From: Nostoc linckia z4
Lineage (GTDB): Bacteria > Cyanobacteriota > Cyanobacteriia > Cyanobacteriales > Nostocaceae
DNA length: 52,581 bases
Direction of reading: 5' to 3'
NCBI RefSeq assembly: GCF_002608075.1
Contig: NZ_LAHA01000056.1
Span: 33,082-85,662, forward strand
Shown in pieces: positions 33,672 through 43,529 of the stretch (within the stretch, counting starts at the first letter, position 1; each line of letters begins with the position of its first letter). The position numbers and the translations under genes are program-made. The notes beneath the pieces were generated by a model, which was not told where the DNA came from, made no database searches, and saw nothing but the letters and a program-made list of their open reading frames with translations.

Positions 33672-35285
33672 TTACTTTGAAATATTAACTAAAGTTTCGA
33701 CTTGAGAACTAGCCAAGGTTGGCGCTGTAAAAATACGCGAGTAGAGACTTGATGGTTGTTGGTGAGCAACAACTGGTAGAACTTGACGAGCATGAGCAGC
33801 TACTTCTACTGCTTTAACATCATAAGTCTGCGTTGCCAATTTGGGATAGAAACCGATACCGATGATTGGTAGCAGTAGACAAGCGGTAATGAAGAGTTCG
33901 CGGGGTTTGACATCAGATACTACAGCATCCAAGTGCAACTCTTGATTTTGATTTCCGTAGAATACTTGACGCAGCATTGAGAGCAAGTAAATTGGTGTCA
34001 AAATCACGCCCACTGCTGACAGCAGCACCACTACAACTTTAAAGCTAGAACTGTAAACATCGCTGGTGGCGATACCTAGAAATACCATCAACTCACCAAC
34101 AAAGCCACTCATTCCTGGTAAAGCCAGGGAAGCCATTGAGCCAACGGTAAACAGAGCAAAAGTTTTGGGCATTACTTTTGCGATTCCACCCATTTTATCC
34201 ATCATCAAGGTGTGGGTGCGATCGTAAGTGACACCAGATAAGAAGAACAAGCTAGCAGCTATCAAACCGTGGGAAACCATTTGTAATACAGCGCCGCTGA
34301 TGCCAAGTTCTGTGTAGGAGGCAATTCCAATCAGCACAAACCCCATGTGGGCAATTGAAGAGTAAGCCAAGCGACGCTTGAGATTGGTTTGAGCAAAAGC
34401 ACAGCAAGCACCGTAGACAATGTTCACTACACCTAAAATCGCCAGCACTGGAGCAAAGTAAACATGGGCATTAGGCAGCATCTCAACGTTGATGCGGATG
34501 AGAGCATAACCACCCATTTTCAATAACACACCAGCTAAAATCATCGAACCGGGTGCTGATGCTTCACCGTGAGCATCGGGTAGCCAAGTGTGTAAAGGGA
34601 AGATTGGCAGTTTTACACCAAAGGCAATTAAGAAACCTGCGTAGACTAATAGTTCAAAAGCTTTGGGATATTCTTTCATTCCCAGAGTCGCCATATCGAA
34701 GGTGACGGTATCTCCTGAGAATGCCATCGCAAAACCCGCTACCAAGATGAAGATTGAAGCAGCAGCAGTGTAAAGAATAAACTTAGTGGCTGCATAGCGG
34801 CGATTTTGTCCTCCCCAGATGGAAATCAGCAGGTAAACCGGCACTAACTCGATTTCCCACATTAAGAAGAACAACAGTAAATCTTGAGCAAGAAATACAC
34901 CAAGCTGAGCGCTATACATCGCTAGCATCAAACCGTAAAATAATCGCGGCTTGTTGGTAACTTTCCAAGCCGCGAATATTGCGAGGGTATTGATTAAGCC
35001 TGTCAGAAGTATCAAGGGCATCGATAAACCATCAACCCCAACAGCCCAATTTAAACCTAACTGCGGTATCCAAGGATAGTTTTCTATGAGTTGCAGCGTT
35101 GAACTTTGGAAATCATATCTATACCAAAAGGTATAAATCATCAATGCGAAATCTGCAAAAGCAACGAATAAAGCGTACCAACGAACAGTTTTACCTTCTT
35201 TATCTGGGATTAACGGGATGGCTAAGGCAGCCACCAGGGGCAAAGCAATTATGGCTGTTAGCCAAGGATATTCCATAGCATTCAT
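33672..35285 (-). CDS. ndhD: NAD(P)H-quinone oxidoreductase chain 4 (NdhD)
   Basis: A 537-residue proton-pumping subunit of cyanobacterial NDH-1, located in thylakoid membranes. It has about 14 hydrophobic helices. Conserved features include the WEIELVPVYLLI helix with its glutamate (about 142), the GVKLPIFPLHTWLPDAHGEA loop (about 224-243) with broken helix, lysines in ILAGVLLKMGGYAL, and the SSIAHMGFVLIG helix. ATG 35285 (MNAMEYPWLTAI) fits the family start better than the TTG at 35297. The DxxS/LHTWLPDAH core marks the NuoM/NdhD branch and not NdhF. Its paralogue type (D1 respiration or D2, against D3/D4 carbon uptake) cannot be settled; no ndhF lies beside it. Confidence 0.93.
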   Translation of the reverse strand: MNAMEYPWLTAIIALPLVAALAIPLIPDKEGKTVRWYALFVAFADFALMIYTFWYRYDFQSSTLQLIENYPWIPQLGLNWAVGVDGLSMPLILLTGLINTLAIFAAWKVTNKPRLFYGLMLAMYSAQLGVFLAQDLLLFFLMWEIELVPVYLLISIWGGQNRRYAATKFILYTAAASIFILVAGFAMAFSGDTVTFDMATLGMKEYPKAFELLVYAGFLIAFGVKLPIFPLHTWLPDAHGEASAPGSMILAGVLLKMGGYALIRINVEMLPNAHVYFAPVLAILGVVNIVYGACCAFAQTNLKRRLAYSSIAHMGFVLIGIASYTELGISGAVLQMVSHGLIAASLFFLSGVTYDRTHTLMMDKMGGIAKVMPKTFALFTVGSMASLALPGMSGFVGELMVFLGIATSDVYSSSFKVVVVLLSAVGVILTPIYLLSMLRQVFYGNQNQELHLDAVVSDVKPRELFITACLLLPIIGIGFYPKLATQTYDVKAVEVAAHARQVLPVVAHQQPSSLYSRIFTAPTLASSQVETLVNISK

Positions 35286-35456
35286 CACTTCTGACAATCA
35301 ATTTCACTTTTCGCTTTTAATTACATTATATTAAGCTATTTGTATTTTTGTAAACGCGCTTTCCTTTGAAAGATAAAATCTTAATTATTGATAGGAATAA
35401 ATACTCAGTTTGAACTACTCTAGCCCATTCTAAATGTAAAGTTTTGCAACGTCAAC

Positions 35457-35481
35457 AAAAAACGGCGGCTTATGCCACCGT
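35457..35481 (-). terminator. Rho-independent terminator of the coiled-coil gene
   Basis: On the minus strand ACGGTGGC-ATAA-GCCGCCGT forms an 8-bp stem with one mismatch, followed by a run of T. It lies about 50 bases after the stop of the 169-aa gene. Confidence 0.75.
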
Positions 35482-35532
35482 CCTCAGCTAGAATTTAGCC
35501 TGATTATTGATTTATGAGTATTGGCTCATATT

Positions 35533-36042
35533 TCACACAATACGGTTGACAATCGTCCAGACTTCACCATCTGAGCGGACATGGGGAACAGAGATTGTCT
35601 TGAACCCAGTGATGAAAGGCTTGTAATAGACTTGCCAATACATAGGACTAAGCTCATCGGCGCAGGCTTTTAGTAAGCGGATTTCGGTAGCTAGTTCGGC
35701 TGCGAGTTGGTTAATGCGTTGAGCGTGAACTTGAGCTACTTTTTTCGCTTCCTCTAGCTGTTGTTGTTGGGTAAGTTGTTTTGATTCAATTTGCCAACGA
35801 GCTAATTCAGCTTGTTTTTGTTGTAGTTGCAATTCCAGCGCTGCAACTGCATCATCTATACCCTTGAGTTCAGCAGATAATTGAGGATTTTCTCTAGCTT
35901 GGCGACGGAAAGCCTCAACCATTGCCAAGGGTGAATCATTTTCGGCTAAATTTACATTATTAATAGTGAGTGCAGCGCGTTCTTGCTGGAGGACTTGTAT
36001 TTGAGATTTCAGCGTTGCTATTTCAGCTTGAATTCGATCCAT
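35533..36042 (-). CDS. Coiled-coil hypothetical protein, 169 aa
   Basis: A soluble, glutamine- and alanine-rich protein. Residues 1-30 and 60-130 form long coiled coils (IQAEIATLKSQIQVLQQE; ALELQLQQKQAELARWQIE), and the last 40 residues (SPMYWQVYYKPFITGFKTISVP...) form a compact aromatic end. No family is recognised. It is transcribed alone with its own terminator. Confidence 0.7.
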   Translation of the reverse strand: MDRIQAEIATLKSQIQVLQQERAALTINNVNLAENDSPLAMVEAFRRQARENPQLSAELKGIDDAVAALELQLQQKQAELARWQIESKQLTQQQQLEEAKKVAQVHAQRINQLAAELATEIRLLKACADELSPMYWQVYYKPFITGFKTISVPHVRSDGEVWTIVNRIV

Positions 36043-36575
36043 AGGGCGAGTGGGGAGCTTTCAAGGGTAGGTATTTAAGAAAATCTGTAGATGATGTGGG
36101 AATCCGATTTGATTCCTGAAAAAATTTGCGTGGTGGGCGTTCGCGCAGCGCAAGCGCGATAGGAAAGGAACTCTTAACAGCTAAGAAGGAATAAAAGTGT
36201 ACCTAGTAGTCTGGCAAGTTAACTTTGCTAGGTGAGGGCTGGGGAAAGGGAAAGGGGAAAAGGGTAAGGGATTTAAAACCTTTCCCCTTTACCCTTTACC
36301 CTTTACCCCGCTTGCGTCACCAAAGCGAACTACTAGCTTCAGAGAAATCAAATATGAGTCCTATAGGATTCTTATAGTAATTATTAATTATGAATTATTT
36401 TGACCCGACTCCCTACCTGAAGGGGCTAATTTATTCTCTGGAAGTCCCCAAGGATGAAGAATTTTGCGGAATTAGTTAAAAGTGTTTTACAGCCCATACG
36501 GCAGCATTGCGGCAAGGTAAACTGTTGGAATCAACTGCATAAAGTTGAGCTACGCAAAGTTAAAAACAGTGACCT
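36043..36575. repeat. Gene-free stretch with a CTAGTAGT-bounded repeat
   Basis: There is no gene. It contains a GCGTTCGCGCAGCGCAAGCGC palindrome-like element (about 36136-36158, core GCGCAGCGC) and a larger element bounded by CTAGTAGT (36203-36210) and ACTACTAG (36329-36336) that encloses a GGGGAAAGG/CCTTTCCCC mirror tract. The last 100 bases hold the probable glyS promoter. Confidence 0.6.
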
Positions 36576-38729
36576 ATGCCTGCTTTTTTATTAGAAATTG
36601 GTACAGAAGAACTACCTGCAAGCTTTCTCAGTGATGCCTTATCGCAATGGCAAGAGCGCATTCCTCGAAGTTTGGAAGCAAATAGCCTCAAAGCCGAAAG
36701 CGTTGAGGTGTACGGGACTCCCCGGCGTTTAGCGGTATTGATTACAGGTTTACCATCCCAACAACCAGACCGGGAAGAAGAAATTAAAGGGCCTCCAGCT
36801 AGTGCGGCCTTTAAAGATGGTCAACCGACACCAGCAGCAGTGGGCTTTGCCAAAAAACAGGGTGTGCAAATACATGCGCTGTCTATTCGCCCCACTGATA
36901 AAGGGGATTTTGTGTTTGTGCAAAAAAGAGTGGATGGCCGTCCTGTGGCAGAAATTTTGACAGAATTGATTCCCCAATGGATTTGGGGCTTGGAAGGTAA
37001 GCGGTTGATGCGTTGGGGTGATGGAGATGCGAGATTTTCTCGACCAATTCGTTGGCTTGTGGCTTTGTTAGATGATACGGTGCTGCCTTTAGAATTGGTA
37101 AATGGTTCTAAAACGATTCAGAGCGATCGCCACACTCAAGGTCATCGCGTCTTACATCCTCAACCTGTGACAATTCCCCAGGCTACAGATTATATTACCA
37201 CCCTAAAATCTGCCTACGTTACCGTCGATCCAGAAGAACGGGCAAATGTTATCAAACAGCAAGTAAATACAGTAGCCGAAAATTTAGGCGGACATACAGT
37301 AATTTACCCCGATTTGTTAGAAGAAGTCATCAACCTGGTAGAATATCCTTCGGCAGTTGTCGGTAAATTTGAACCAGAATTTTTGGAATTACCAACTGAA
37401 GTAATTACTGAAGTTATGGTAACTCATCAGCGTTATTTTCCTGTATTTAAACCAGGAAGTTTTCAGCAAGAATTACTGCCAAATTTCATCACTATTTCTA
37501 ACGCCGATCCTCAAAAATCAGATATTGTAGCTGTGGGTAATGAGAGGGTAATTCGCGCTAGATTAGCTGACGGCAGATTTTTTTACGAAGCTGATTTGGC
37601 TAAGCCTTTAGAAAGCTTTTTACCCAAATTAGAAACAGTTACTTTCCAAGAACAATTGGGTTCTTTGCGTCTCAAGGTAGATAGAATAGTTAAGATTTCT
37701 GAGCAAATTAGTCAGCAATTAACATTAACACCAGAGCAAAGCCAAAAAATCCAGCGTGCGGCTTTATTATGTAAAGCAGATTTAGTTACCCAAATGGTGT
37801 ACGAATTCCCTGAATTACAAGGGATTATGGGAGAAAAATATGCCTTAGCTAGCGGTGAAGATAGCGAAGTCGCAAAGGCAATTTTTCAACATTACTTGCC
37901 AACAGGAGCCGGTGACAATTTACCAGAAACACTCACAGGTCAAGTGGTGGGGTTAGCAGATAGATTAGATACTTTAGTGAGTATCTTCGGTTTAGGTTTA
38001 ATTCCTTCCGGTTCTTCCGATCCTTTTGCTTTACGTCGTGCCGCCAATGCAGTAGTAAAAATTACGTGGTTTGCTAATCTACCAATTAAATTAGATGACT
38101 TACTGTTGCAAATTGCAACAGATTTTGCGGCAAAATATCAAAAAGATTTGGCATCATTAACAGCAACATTACAAGAATTTTTCTTACAACGCATTCGGAC
38201 TTTATTGCAAGAAGAAAAACAAATTGATTACGACTTAGTGAATGCAGTTTTGGGTGAAAACGACCCAGAATATACAGAGCGGGCATTAAAGGATTTGTTA
38301 GATGTGCGCGATCGCGCTTTATATCTGCAACAAATTCGTAACAACGGCATCTTAGATACCATCTACGAAACCGTTAACCGTTCCACACGCCTAGCCGCCC
38401 AAGGGGATTTGGATAAAAAACAGCTAGAACCCACAAGCTTAATCCGTGAAGAACTATTCCAAAAGCCGTCCGAAGTAGCTTTGTATAAAGCCTTAGTGGA
38501 TTTAGTGCCAGAAACTCAAGCAGCACAACAAACCAGAAACTATCAACTGCTAGTAGCAGCATTGACAAAAATTGCTCCTACAGTTAGTAACTTCTTTGAC
38601 GGGCCAGATAGCGTTTTAGTAATGGACTCCGATCCAGAAATTAAGCGTAATCGATTACATCTATTGGGATTAGTTCGCAATCATGCCCGTGTTTTAGCTG
38701 ATTTCGGAGCAATTGTCAAAAATCTGTAG
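36576..38729 (+). CDS. glyS: Glycyl-tRNA synthetase beta subunit
   Basis: A 717-residue beta chain of bacterial alpha2beta2 glycyl-tRNA synthetase, which binds tRNA-Gly. The start ATG is followed by FLLEIGTEELPASFL, the family hallmark. YGTPRRLAVL, MRWGD...FSRPIRWLVALLDD (about 148-170) and RFFYEADLAKPLE (about 331-343) are conserved. An HD-domain region around 395-500 (AALLCKADLVTQMVYEFPELQGIMG, GLIPSGSSDPFALRRAANAV) and an anticodon-binding-like C-terminus complete it. The alpha subunit gene glyQ is not in the window, as often in cyanobacteria. Confidence 0.96.
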   Translation: MPAFLLEIGTEELPASFLSDALSQWQERIPRSLEANSLKAESVEVYGTPRRLAVLITGLPSQQPDREEEIKGPPASAAFKDGQPTPAAVGFAKKQGVQIHALSIRPTDKGDFVFVQKRVDGRPVAEILTELIPQWIWGLEGKRLMRWGDGDARFSRPIRWLVALLDDTVLPLELVNGSKTIQSDRHTQGHRVLHPQPVTIPQATDYITTLKSAYVTVDPEERANVIKQQVNTVAENLGGHTVIYPDLLEEVINLVEYPSAVVGKFEPEFLELPTEVITEVMVTHQRYFPVFKPGSFQQELLPNFITISNADPQKSDIVAVGNERVIRARLADGRFFYEADLAKPLESFLPKLETVTFQEQLGSLRLKVDRIVKISEQISQQLTLTPEQSQKIQRAALLCKADLVTQMVYEFPELQGIMGEKYALASGEDSEVAKAIFQHYLPTGAGDNLPETLTGQVVGLADRLDTLVSIFGLGLIPSGSSDPFALRRAANAVVKITWFANLPIKLDDLLLQIATDFAAKYQKDLASLTATLQEFFLQRIRTLLQEEKQIDYDLVNAVLGENDPEYTERALKDLLDVRDRALYLQQIRNNGILDTIYETVNRSTRLAAQGDLDKKQLEPTSLIREELFQKPSEVALYKALVDLVPETQAAQQTRNYQLLVAALTKIAPTVSNFFDGPDSVLVMDSDPEIKRNRLHLLGLVRNHARVLADFGAIVKNL

Positions 38730-38812
38730 CGTAGACCAACAAAAAGTTGTGTAATTTTTGCCAATAAACGTTAGTATAAGGAGTGCTTAACCAGGGATCT
38801 CTGCTGCAATCT

Positions 38813-40354
38813 ATGTCCAGAGCTACTGTAATTGGATTTGGAAAGTCCGGTGTTGCTGCGGCGAGATTGTTGAAACGGGAAGGTTGGGAGGTGCAACTGA
38901 GTGATTCCGCTAGTGCTGAGAGCTTAGCTGAACGTAACACCTCCGAGACCCTTCTCCAACAACAACAAGAACTAGCTGCCGAACAAATAACCGTAAAACT
39001 CGGTCAATCTCCAGACTTGAATGGTGCTAATTTACCAGAATTAATAGTCGTCAGTCCCGGCGTACCTTGGGATGTTCCTGTATTAAATAAAGCACGGGAA
39101 CTAGGGATTGAAACCATCGGCGAAATAGAACTCGCTTGGCGACATTTACAACCTTTACCTTGGGTAGGAATTACCGGCACTAACGGTAAAACCACCACCA
39201 CATCTTTAATTGCTGCCGTTTTTCAAGCAGCAGGCTTGAACGCACCAGCCTGCGGTAATATTGGCTACGCCGCCTGTGAAGTCGCTCTGTCTTGGAAGGG
39301 AAGAGGAGCAGGGGAGGCAGGGGGAGCAGGGGAGGAAAATCAAATCCAAAATCCAAAATCTAAAATCCAAAATTCTCTTGATTGGATAATTGCCGAACTT
39401 AGCAGCTATCAAATAGAATCTTCAACGTCCCTAGCACCTCGCATCGGTGTTTGGACGACTTTTACGCCAGATCATTTGGCGCGGCATAAAACTCTAGAGA
39501 ATTATTACAACATCAAAGCCAAGTTATTGCGGCAGTCTGAGTTACAAGTATTTAATGGCGATGATGCTTACTTGAGCAAGCTGGGTTTGAGTACTTGGCC
39601 GAATGCTTATTGGACTAGTGTCAAAGGAAGAGATTTCTTAATTAGCGAACAAGGCTTTTATATAGAAGATGGCTGGGTTGTGGAAAAGTTAACAGCTACC
39701 TCCGCCCCAGAACGAATTGTGAAAATATCTGCTTTGCGGATGGTGGGAGAACATAACCAGCAAAATCTCTTGATGGCGGTAGCAGCAGCGCGGTTGGCGG
39801 GAATTAATAACGATGCGATCGCTCGTGGAATTAGTGAATTTCCTGGCGTTGCTCATCGTTTAGAACATATCTGCACTTGGGAAGGTATTAATTTTATTAA
39901 CGATAGCAAAGCTACTAACTACGATGCTGCGGAAGTTGGCTTGGCATCGGTGGACACTCCAGCGATTTTAATTGCTGGTGGAGAAGCAAAAGCAGGCGAT
40001 GATACTGCTTGGCTGGCACAAATTCAAAGCAAAGCTGCTGCTGTGTTATTGATTGGTTCTGCTGCACCCGCCTTTGCCCAACGCTTGAAAGAAGTAGGGT
40101 ATTATACTTATGAAATTGTGGAAACTATGGAAAAGGCAATTCCCAGGTCTGCGGAATTAGCCAAGCAATATCAAGCACCTGTAGTTTTGCTATCTCCTGC
40201 TTGCGCGAGTTTCGACCAATACCCGAATTTTGAGGTACGGGGCGACCATTTCCGCCAACTGTGCCTTGCTTGGGTGGAAAACTCCAAACCCAACACAGTA
40301 GAACTTTCAAACTCGGAAAATTCTCGTCAACAGTCCATAGTTCAAAGCCGCTAG
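38813..40354 (+). CDS. murD: UDP-N-acetylmuramoylalanine-D-glutamate ligase
   Basis: A 513-residue cytoplasmic ligase adding D-glutamate to UDP-MurNAc-L-Ala in peptidoglycan synthesis. It has VIGFGKSGVAAARLL at the N-terminus, the ATP loop GITGTNGKTTTTSL (about 117-130), ELSSYQIE (about 193-200), TFTPDHLARHKTLENYY, a FINDSKATN segment (about 361-369) and SPACASFDQYPNFEVRGDHF (about 460-479). Between GNIGYAACEVALS and LDWIIAELSS about 27 residues (GRGAGEAGG..., NQIQNPKSKIQNS) are encoded by repeat DNA and are not part of normal MurD. ATG 38813 is chosen as family start; a GTG at 38783 is in frame. Confidence 0.95.
   Translation: MSRATVIGFGKSGVAAARLLKREGWEVQLSDSASAESLAERNTSETLLQQQQELAAEQITVKLGQSPDLNGANLPELIVVSPGVPWDVPVLNKARELGIETIGEIELAWRHLQPLPWVGITGTNGKTTTTSLIAAVFQAAGLNAPACGNIGYAACEVALSWKGRGAGEAGGAGEENQIQNPKSKIQNSLDWIIAELSSYQIESSTSLAPRIGVWTTFTPDHLARHKTLENYYNIKAKLLRQSELQVFNGDDAYLSKLGLSTWPNAYWTSVKGRDFLISEQGFYIEDGWVVEKLTATSAPERIVKISALRMVGEHNQQNLLMAVAAARLAGINNDAIARGISEFPGVAHRLEHICTWEGINFINDSKATNYDAAEVGLASVDTPAILIAGGEAKAGDDTAWLAQIQSKAAAVLLIGSAAPAFAQRLKEVGYYTYEIVETMEKAIPRSAELAKQYQAPVVLLSPACASFDQYPNFEVRGDHFRQLCLAWVENSKPNTVELSNSENSRQQSIVQSR
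39298..39374 (+). repeat. Repeat DNA inserted in frame in murD
   Basis: GGGGAGGCA/GGGGGAGCA purine units are followed by four AATCCAAAATC/TAAAATC heptamer-like units of the same kind as those at 29545-29596 and 30378-30410. The tract adds about 27 codons without breaking the frame, at a surface loop position. Confidence 0.8.
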
Positions 40355-40468
40355 GCTTGTGTGTCAACTAGTGGTGGCGATGGAGTACTGATTTGCGGAG
40401 TATGGTAGGCGCTTATTTCAACGTTTACCATTTTGCTTTTCCTAAGTTAATACTTCGGACAAGTCTAT

Positions 40469-41035
40469 TTACTTGTGTTTTTTTGCTGCACCTATGAGGG
40501 GTTCAACTTGGACGGATATATCAGGAAAGGCCAGGGGTGAAATAGTCCCTGTGGTTAGTATCAGTTCAGTTGTGTATTGCCCATTTTTCAGGTCACAAAA
40601 CACTTGCAATTGCGGAGTCTTCAGGTTGACAACCCAGTATTCAATAATGCCAGCCTCGGCGTAGATTTCTTTTTTCTCACCTAAATCTTTGCTGAGGGTG
40701 GCTTTGGAGAATTCAATAATCCAGAAAATATCTTCAGGGTAAGGATGGTGTTCTAAATAAATCTCACCTAAAGGTTTAACAATGGCAACATCGGGCGCAG
40801 GTTCTGAATCGTTTGGCAGGGTGATGGGTTTGGCATCGCGGATTTTTACGCGCTCACCGAGCAACATACGGAGATAATCAGCGGCTTCTGTATTGTAGTA
40901 TGCGTGAGGTTCTCGTTCTGGGGGCATAACAATCAGATCGCCACGCAACAGTTCAATCGGCTGGTCATCAAAAATTCCTGCTTCTATTGCTTGGTGATAG
41001 CGTTCAATTGTCCATTTATAGGTAGTTATGGTCAT
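40469..41035 (-). CDS. Uma2 family (DUF820) putative restriction-like endonuclease
   Basis: A 188-residue protein of the large cyanobacterial Uma2 family with a PD-(D/E)XK-type fold. IELLRGDLIVMPPEREPHAY, EPAPDVAIVKP (about 76-86, acidic active-site residue) and FWIIEFSKATLSKDLGEKKEIYAEAGIIEYWVVN (about 102-135; key residues E107, S109, K119, Y124, EYWVVN) make the motif set. The family is abundant in cyanobacteria and often mobile; biological role unclear. It is transcribed alone. Confidence 0.88.
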   Translation of the reverse strand: MTITTYKWTIERYHQAIEAGIFDDQPIELLRGDLIVMPPEREPHAYYNTEAADYLRMLLGERVKIRDAKPITLPNDSEPAPDVAIVKPLGEIYLEHHPYPEDIFWIIEFSKATLSKDLGEKKEIYAEAGIIEYWVVNLKTPQLQVFCDLKNGQYTTELILTTGTISPLAFPDISVQVEPLIGAAKKHK

Positions 41036-41194
41036 ATCATGTCCAGTTGAAGACTTATCATTGAGGGGCAGGGGAGAAGAGGCTTTTGAGATTTTGCTAA
41101 AGATGTGGTAATCATAAGTGATTAGCCGGATATTAGATTCTACCTATGTTTAGCGTTTTTCTACCAATTAGACCAGAGATTTAGTTTAATGTTA

Positions 41195-42007
41195 TTAAAT
41201 TTTGGTAATAATCCGATCCATATACCAGTTAATTCCAGGAGCTAGCAGGCTGTGAAACCTGCTAAGGAATGTCATTTCTAGTCCGGGAGTAATTGCAAAG
41301 GATTTTTTCTTAATACCTTGTACAATCTCAAAAGCGACTTTCTCGGCACTCCAAGTTTTGGCAGTGCCGGTAATCATTTTCGTTTCAATGGGTTTGGTTT
41401 TGTTTTCTTCCTCAAGTTGTGGCGTGTCAGTATCAGGAGGATAAACAATTGAGACGTTCACTCCCATCAGCTTCAATTCGCCGCGTAAAGACTCCGCTAA
41501 ACCCCGTAAGGCAAACTTGCTAGGACTATATGTGGTGTAACCATAAATACCAATCAAACCTGCGCCAGAAGAGATGAGTACGATGTCGCCCTGTCGTTGT
41601 TGTTTCATGGCTGGTAGTGCTGCTTGAATGCAGTAAAGCGAGCCAAAGTAATTGACTGCCATTGTGCGTTCAAAAATTTCTGTTGGCTGTTCTTGAAAAT
41701 AACCAGGTTGGGCGATACCAGCAGAAGTAATTAACAAATCAACAAAGCCAATTTGTTCAATAGCTGTTTTGATAGCTTGTTGGGCTTGAATTCTATCGGC
41801 TACATCCGCGGAAATAGCAATAATGCGCTGATTTGGATTTGCCCTTACTGCTTCTATCTCTGCTTTTGCACCCTCCAGTTTCCTTTCGTTGCGAGCAATA
41901 ATTGAAATATGTGCGCCCTCACTAGCTAACAGTTGCGCTGTTGCTTTACCGATTCCACTTGAACCGCCAGTAACAATAGCGTGTTTTTGGTCAAAATTTT
42001 TATTCAT
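41195..42007 (-). CDS. Short-chain dehydrogenase, 3-ketodihydrosphingosine reductase-like
   Basis: A 270-residue classical SDR. TGGSSGIGKATA (about 12-23) binds NADP(H), with N in VNYFGS, catalytic S in LISSGAGLIG and YTTYSPSKFALRG (Y and K about 154-160). The overall layout, SPSKFALRGLAESLRGEL and PPDTDTPQL loop, and a hydrophobic C-terminus resemble the KDSR-type reductases that act on 3-ketosphinganine or other lipid ketones; the substrate is not proven. ATG 42007 starts just before the Rossmann strand; an upstream GTG at 42070 would add a non-conserved 21-residue leader. Confidence 0.87.
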   Translation of the reverse strand: MNKNFDQKHAIVTGGSSGIGKATAQLLASEGAHISIIARNERKLEGAKAEIEAVRANPNQRIIAISADVADRIQAQQAIKTAIEQIGFVDLLITSAGIAQPGYFQEQPTEIFERTMAVNYFGSLYCIQAALPAMKQQRQGDIVLISSGAGLIGIYGYTTYSPSKFALRGLAESLRGELKLMGVNVSIVYPPDTDTPQLEEENKTKPIETKMITGTAKTWSAEKVAFEIVQGIKKKSFAITPGLEMTFLSRFHSLLAPGINWYMDRIITKI

Positions 42008-42110
42008 AATTTTGAGGACAATCTTGAAAATTTGCCTCTGGCGTCCCATAGTCAAGAGTACGGAAGACACAGTAAGTTACTAAGTAAATAGTCATGATTA
42101 AATCTAAGAT

Positions 42111-42175
42111 GTCATTGCGAGCGAAGCGAAGCAATCGCAAAGTCTCTGGGATTGCTTCGCTTCGCTCGCAATGAC
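42111..42175. repeat. 26-bp perfect inverted repeat (GTCATTGCGAGCGAAGCGAAGC type)
   Basis: The arms at 42111-42136 and 42150-42175 are perfectly complementary around a 13-base loop. The TCATTGCGAG/CTCGCAATGA ends are a well-known type of mobile palindromic repeat in bacterial genomes. It carries no gene. Confidence 0.85.
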
Positions 42176-42239
42176 AGAACATATTATATTTATTTATGTC
42201 CATCTACTTAGCAGCACATACATATTAGACCTCTTGCAA

Positions 42240-42447
42240 TCAATTGCTTTTTGGACTCTTGTGGTCAAAGGGAAAAGGTGAGCCAGCGCGGTCTTGGGGG
42301 TTTCCCCCATGAGCGACTGGCGAACCCCGAAGGGGTTAAAGGGAAAAGGGAAAATACCAAACCTTTCCCCCTTTTCCCGACTTATGCAAGAAGTCTATTA
42401 TCCCATCGCTGTTAACTGTTAACGGTTGACAGTTAACAACCAACACA
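42240..42447. repeat. Composite of three palindromic repeat families
   Basis: In order: an AAAGGGAAAAGG tract (about 42268-42279) and its complement CCTTTCCCCCTTTTCCC (about 42362-42378); within it GCCAGCGCGGTC-TTGGGGGTTTCCCCCA-TGAGCGACTGGC (about 42282-42322), an imperfect hairpin; then TTAACTGTTAACGGTTGAC/GTTAACAACC (about 42412-42441) of the GTTGAC family. Confidence 0.65.
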
Positions 42448-42486
42448 AAAAAATGCACTACCTTAAATACAAACAGCTAATTTTTC

Positions 42487-42789
42487 CTATTCGCGGACAT
42501 TTTCCAGTTTGTTTGGATTTACCCAACGATTTACAAATTGGTTTTTATTTTTGTACACCTTAATTTGTACTTCCTTGGAACCTAACTTGACCACTTCTGC
42601 GGGAATTCTCTGGATATCAGCAGAATCGCCACGAGCTTTATAAAGCCAAATTACTTTTTGACCTACTTCAAAGTAGTCAGGATTACTACTTGAGGAAGGT
42701 GCTATTTTTGCCCAGGTGGGAGAAGCAAATGTTAAGTTAAACAAAAAGACTAATAACACTAAGGTAATTTGGAAAAATTTGATGTTCAT
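42487..42789 (-). CDS. Small secreted hypothetical protein, 100 aa
   Basis: The first 27 residues (NIKFFQITLVLLVFLFNLTFA, cleavage near TWA) form a clear signal peptide. The mature part of about 73 residues has VGQKVIWLYKARGDSADIQRIP and EVVKLGSKEVQIKVY, a small beta-barrel-like or SH3-like pattern with basic tail. No family name is recognised. It is probably periplasmic. Confidence 0.7.
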   Translation of the reverse strand: MNIKFFQITLVLLVFLFNLTFASPTWAKIAPSSSSNPDYFEVGQKVIWLYKARGDSADIQRIPAEVVKLGSKEVQIKVYKNKNQFVNRWVNPNKLENVRE

Positions 42790-43529
42790 TAGATTGAGTC
42801 AATTTCTAGAAAAAGCTAAAGTAATAATTACGAGAAATGGTTAAATTATTTTATTCATTTTCTAATGTTGGATTTTTAAAATGTACATGATTGATAATTT
42901 TTATCTCTTGCAATAAGTATCAATTAACTCTAAAATTTGAAGCTAATATCAATTTTTTATTGAAAATAAAGATTAATCTGTATAGGCACAAAATTATCCC
43001 TTGATTTAAAATACTGAATAATCATTGATGATTTTTTCATTAAAAATTTTTGTTAACTCTAGAATAAACAAGCTTTGAAATAAAATCAAATATTGTTGCT
43101 TGTTAAAATAATAAATTAAATTAATCGTAGATGTTCTAAATCAATTGCTCGATACAGGTAGTGATTGAGAAGAGATTTTGAGGATAGTGAAGTATGGAAT
43201 TTTTGGGCAGCGATCGCCCCATATCAGCTAGTGTATTCTAACTAATGGAAAAAATTGCTCAATTATAATCTCTATCTCCAGAATAATTGACGTAAAATCA
43301 CACTCTAACGTAAACATTAGATATGTAGAGCATCATAAACTGTGATTTATATGCCTCACAATATGTGCCTACTTGTGGCAAAACAATTCAATATCGATCG
43401 GCTAGTTCCTACCCTGCGGCAAGAATCAAAATCTATGCCCAGAAAAATTTTTTGCCGAGTTTGGTGTGACTTTTGCAACAATAAATTGTGATTAGCACGT
43501 GATTACAATTGTAGCTTTATACCCGACCC
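42790..43529. other. Long AT-rich gap upstream of the hybrid kinase
   Basis: About 740 bases with no supportable gene. One HIP1 octamer lies near 43211. The left part is very AT-rich, the right part holds the kinase promoter. A short palindrome CACGTG is at 43497-43502. I see no clear operator. Confidence 0.4.
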
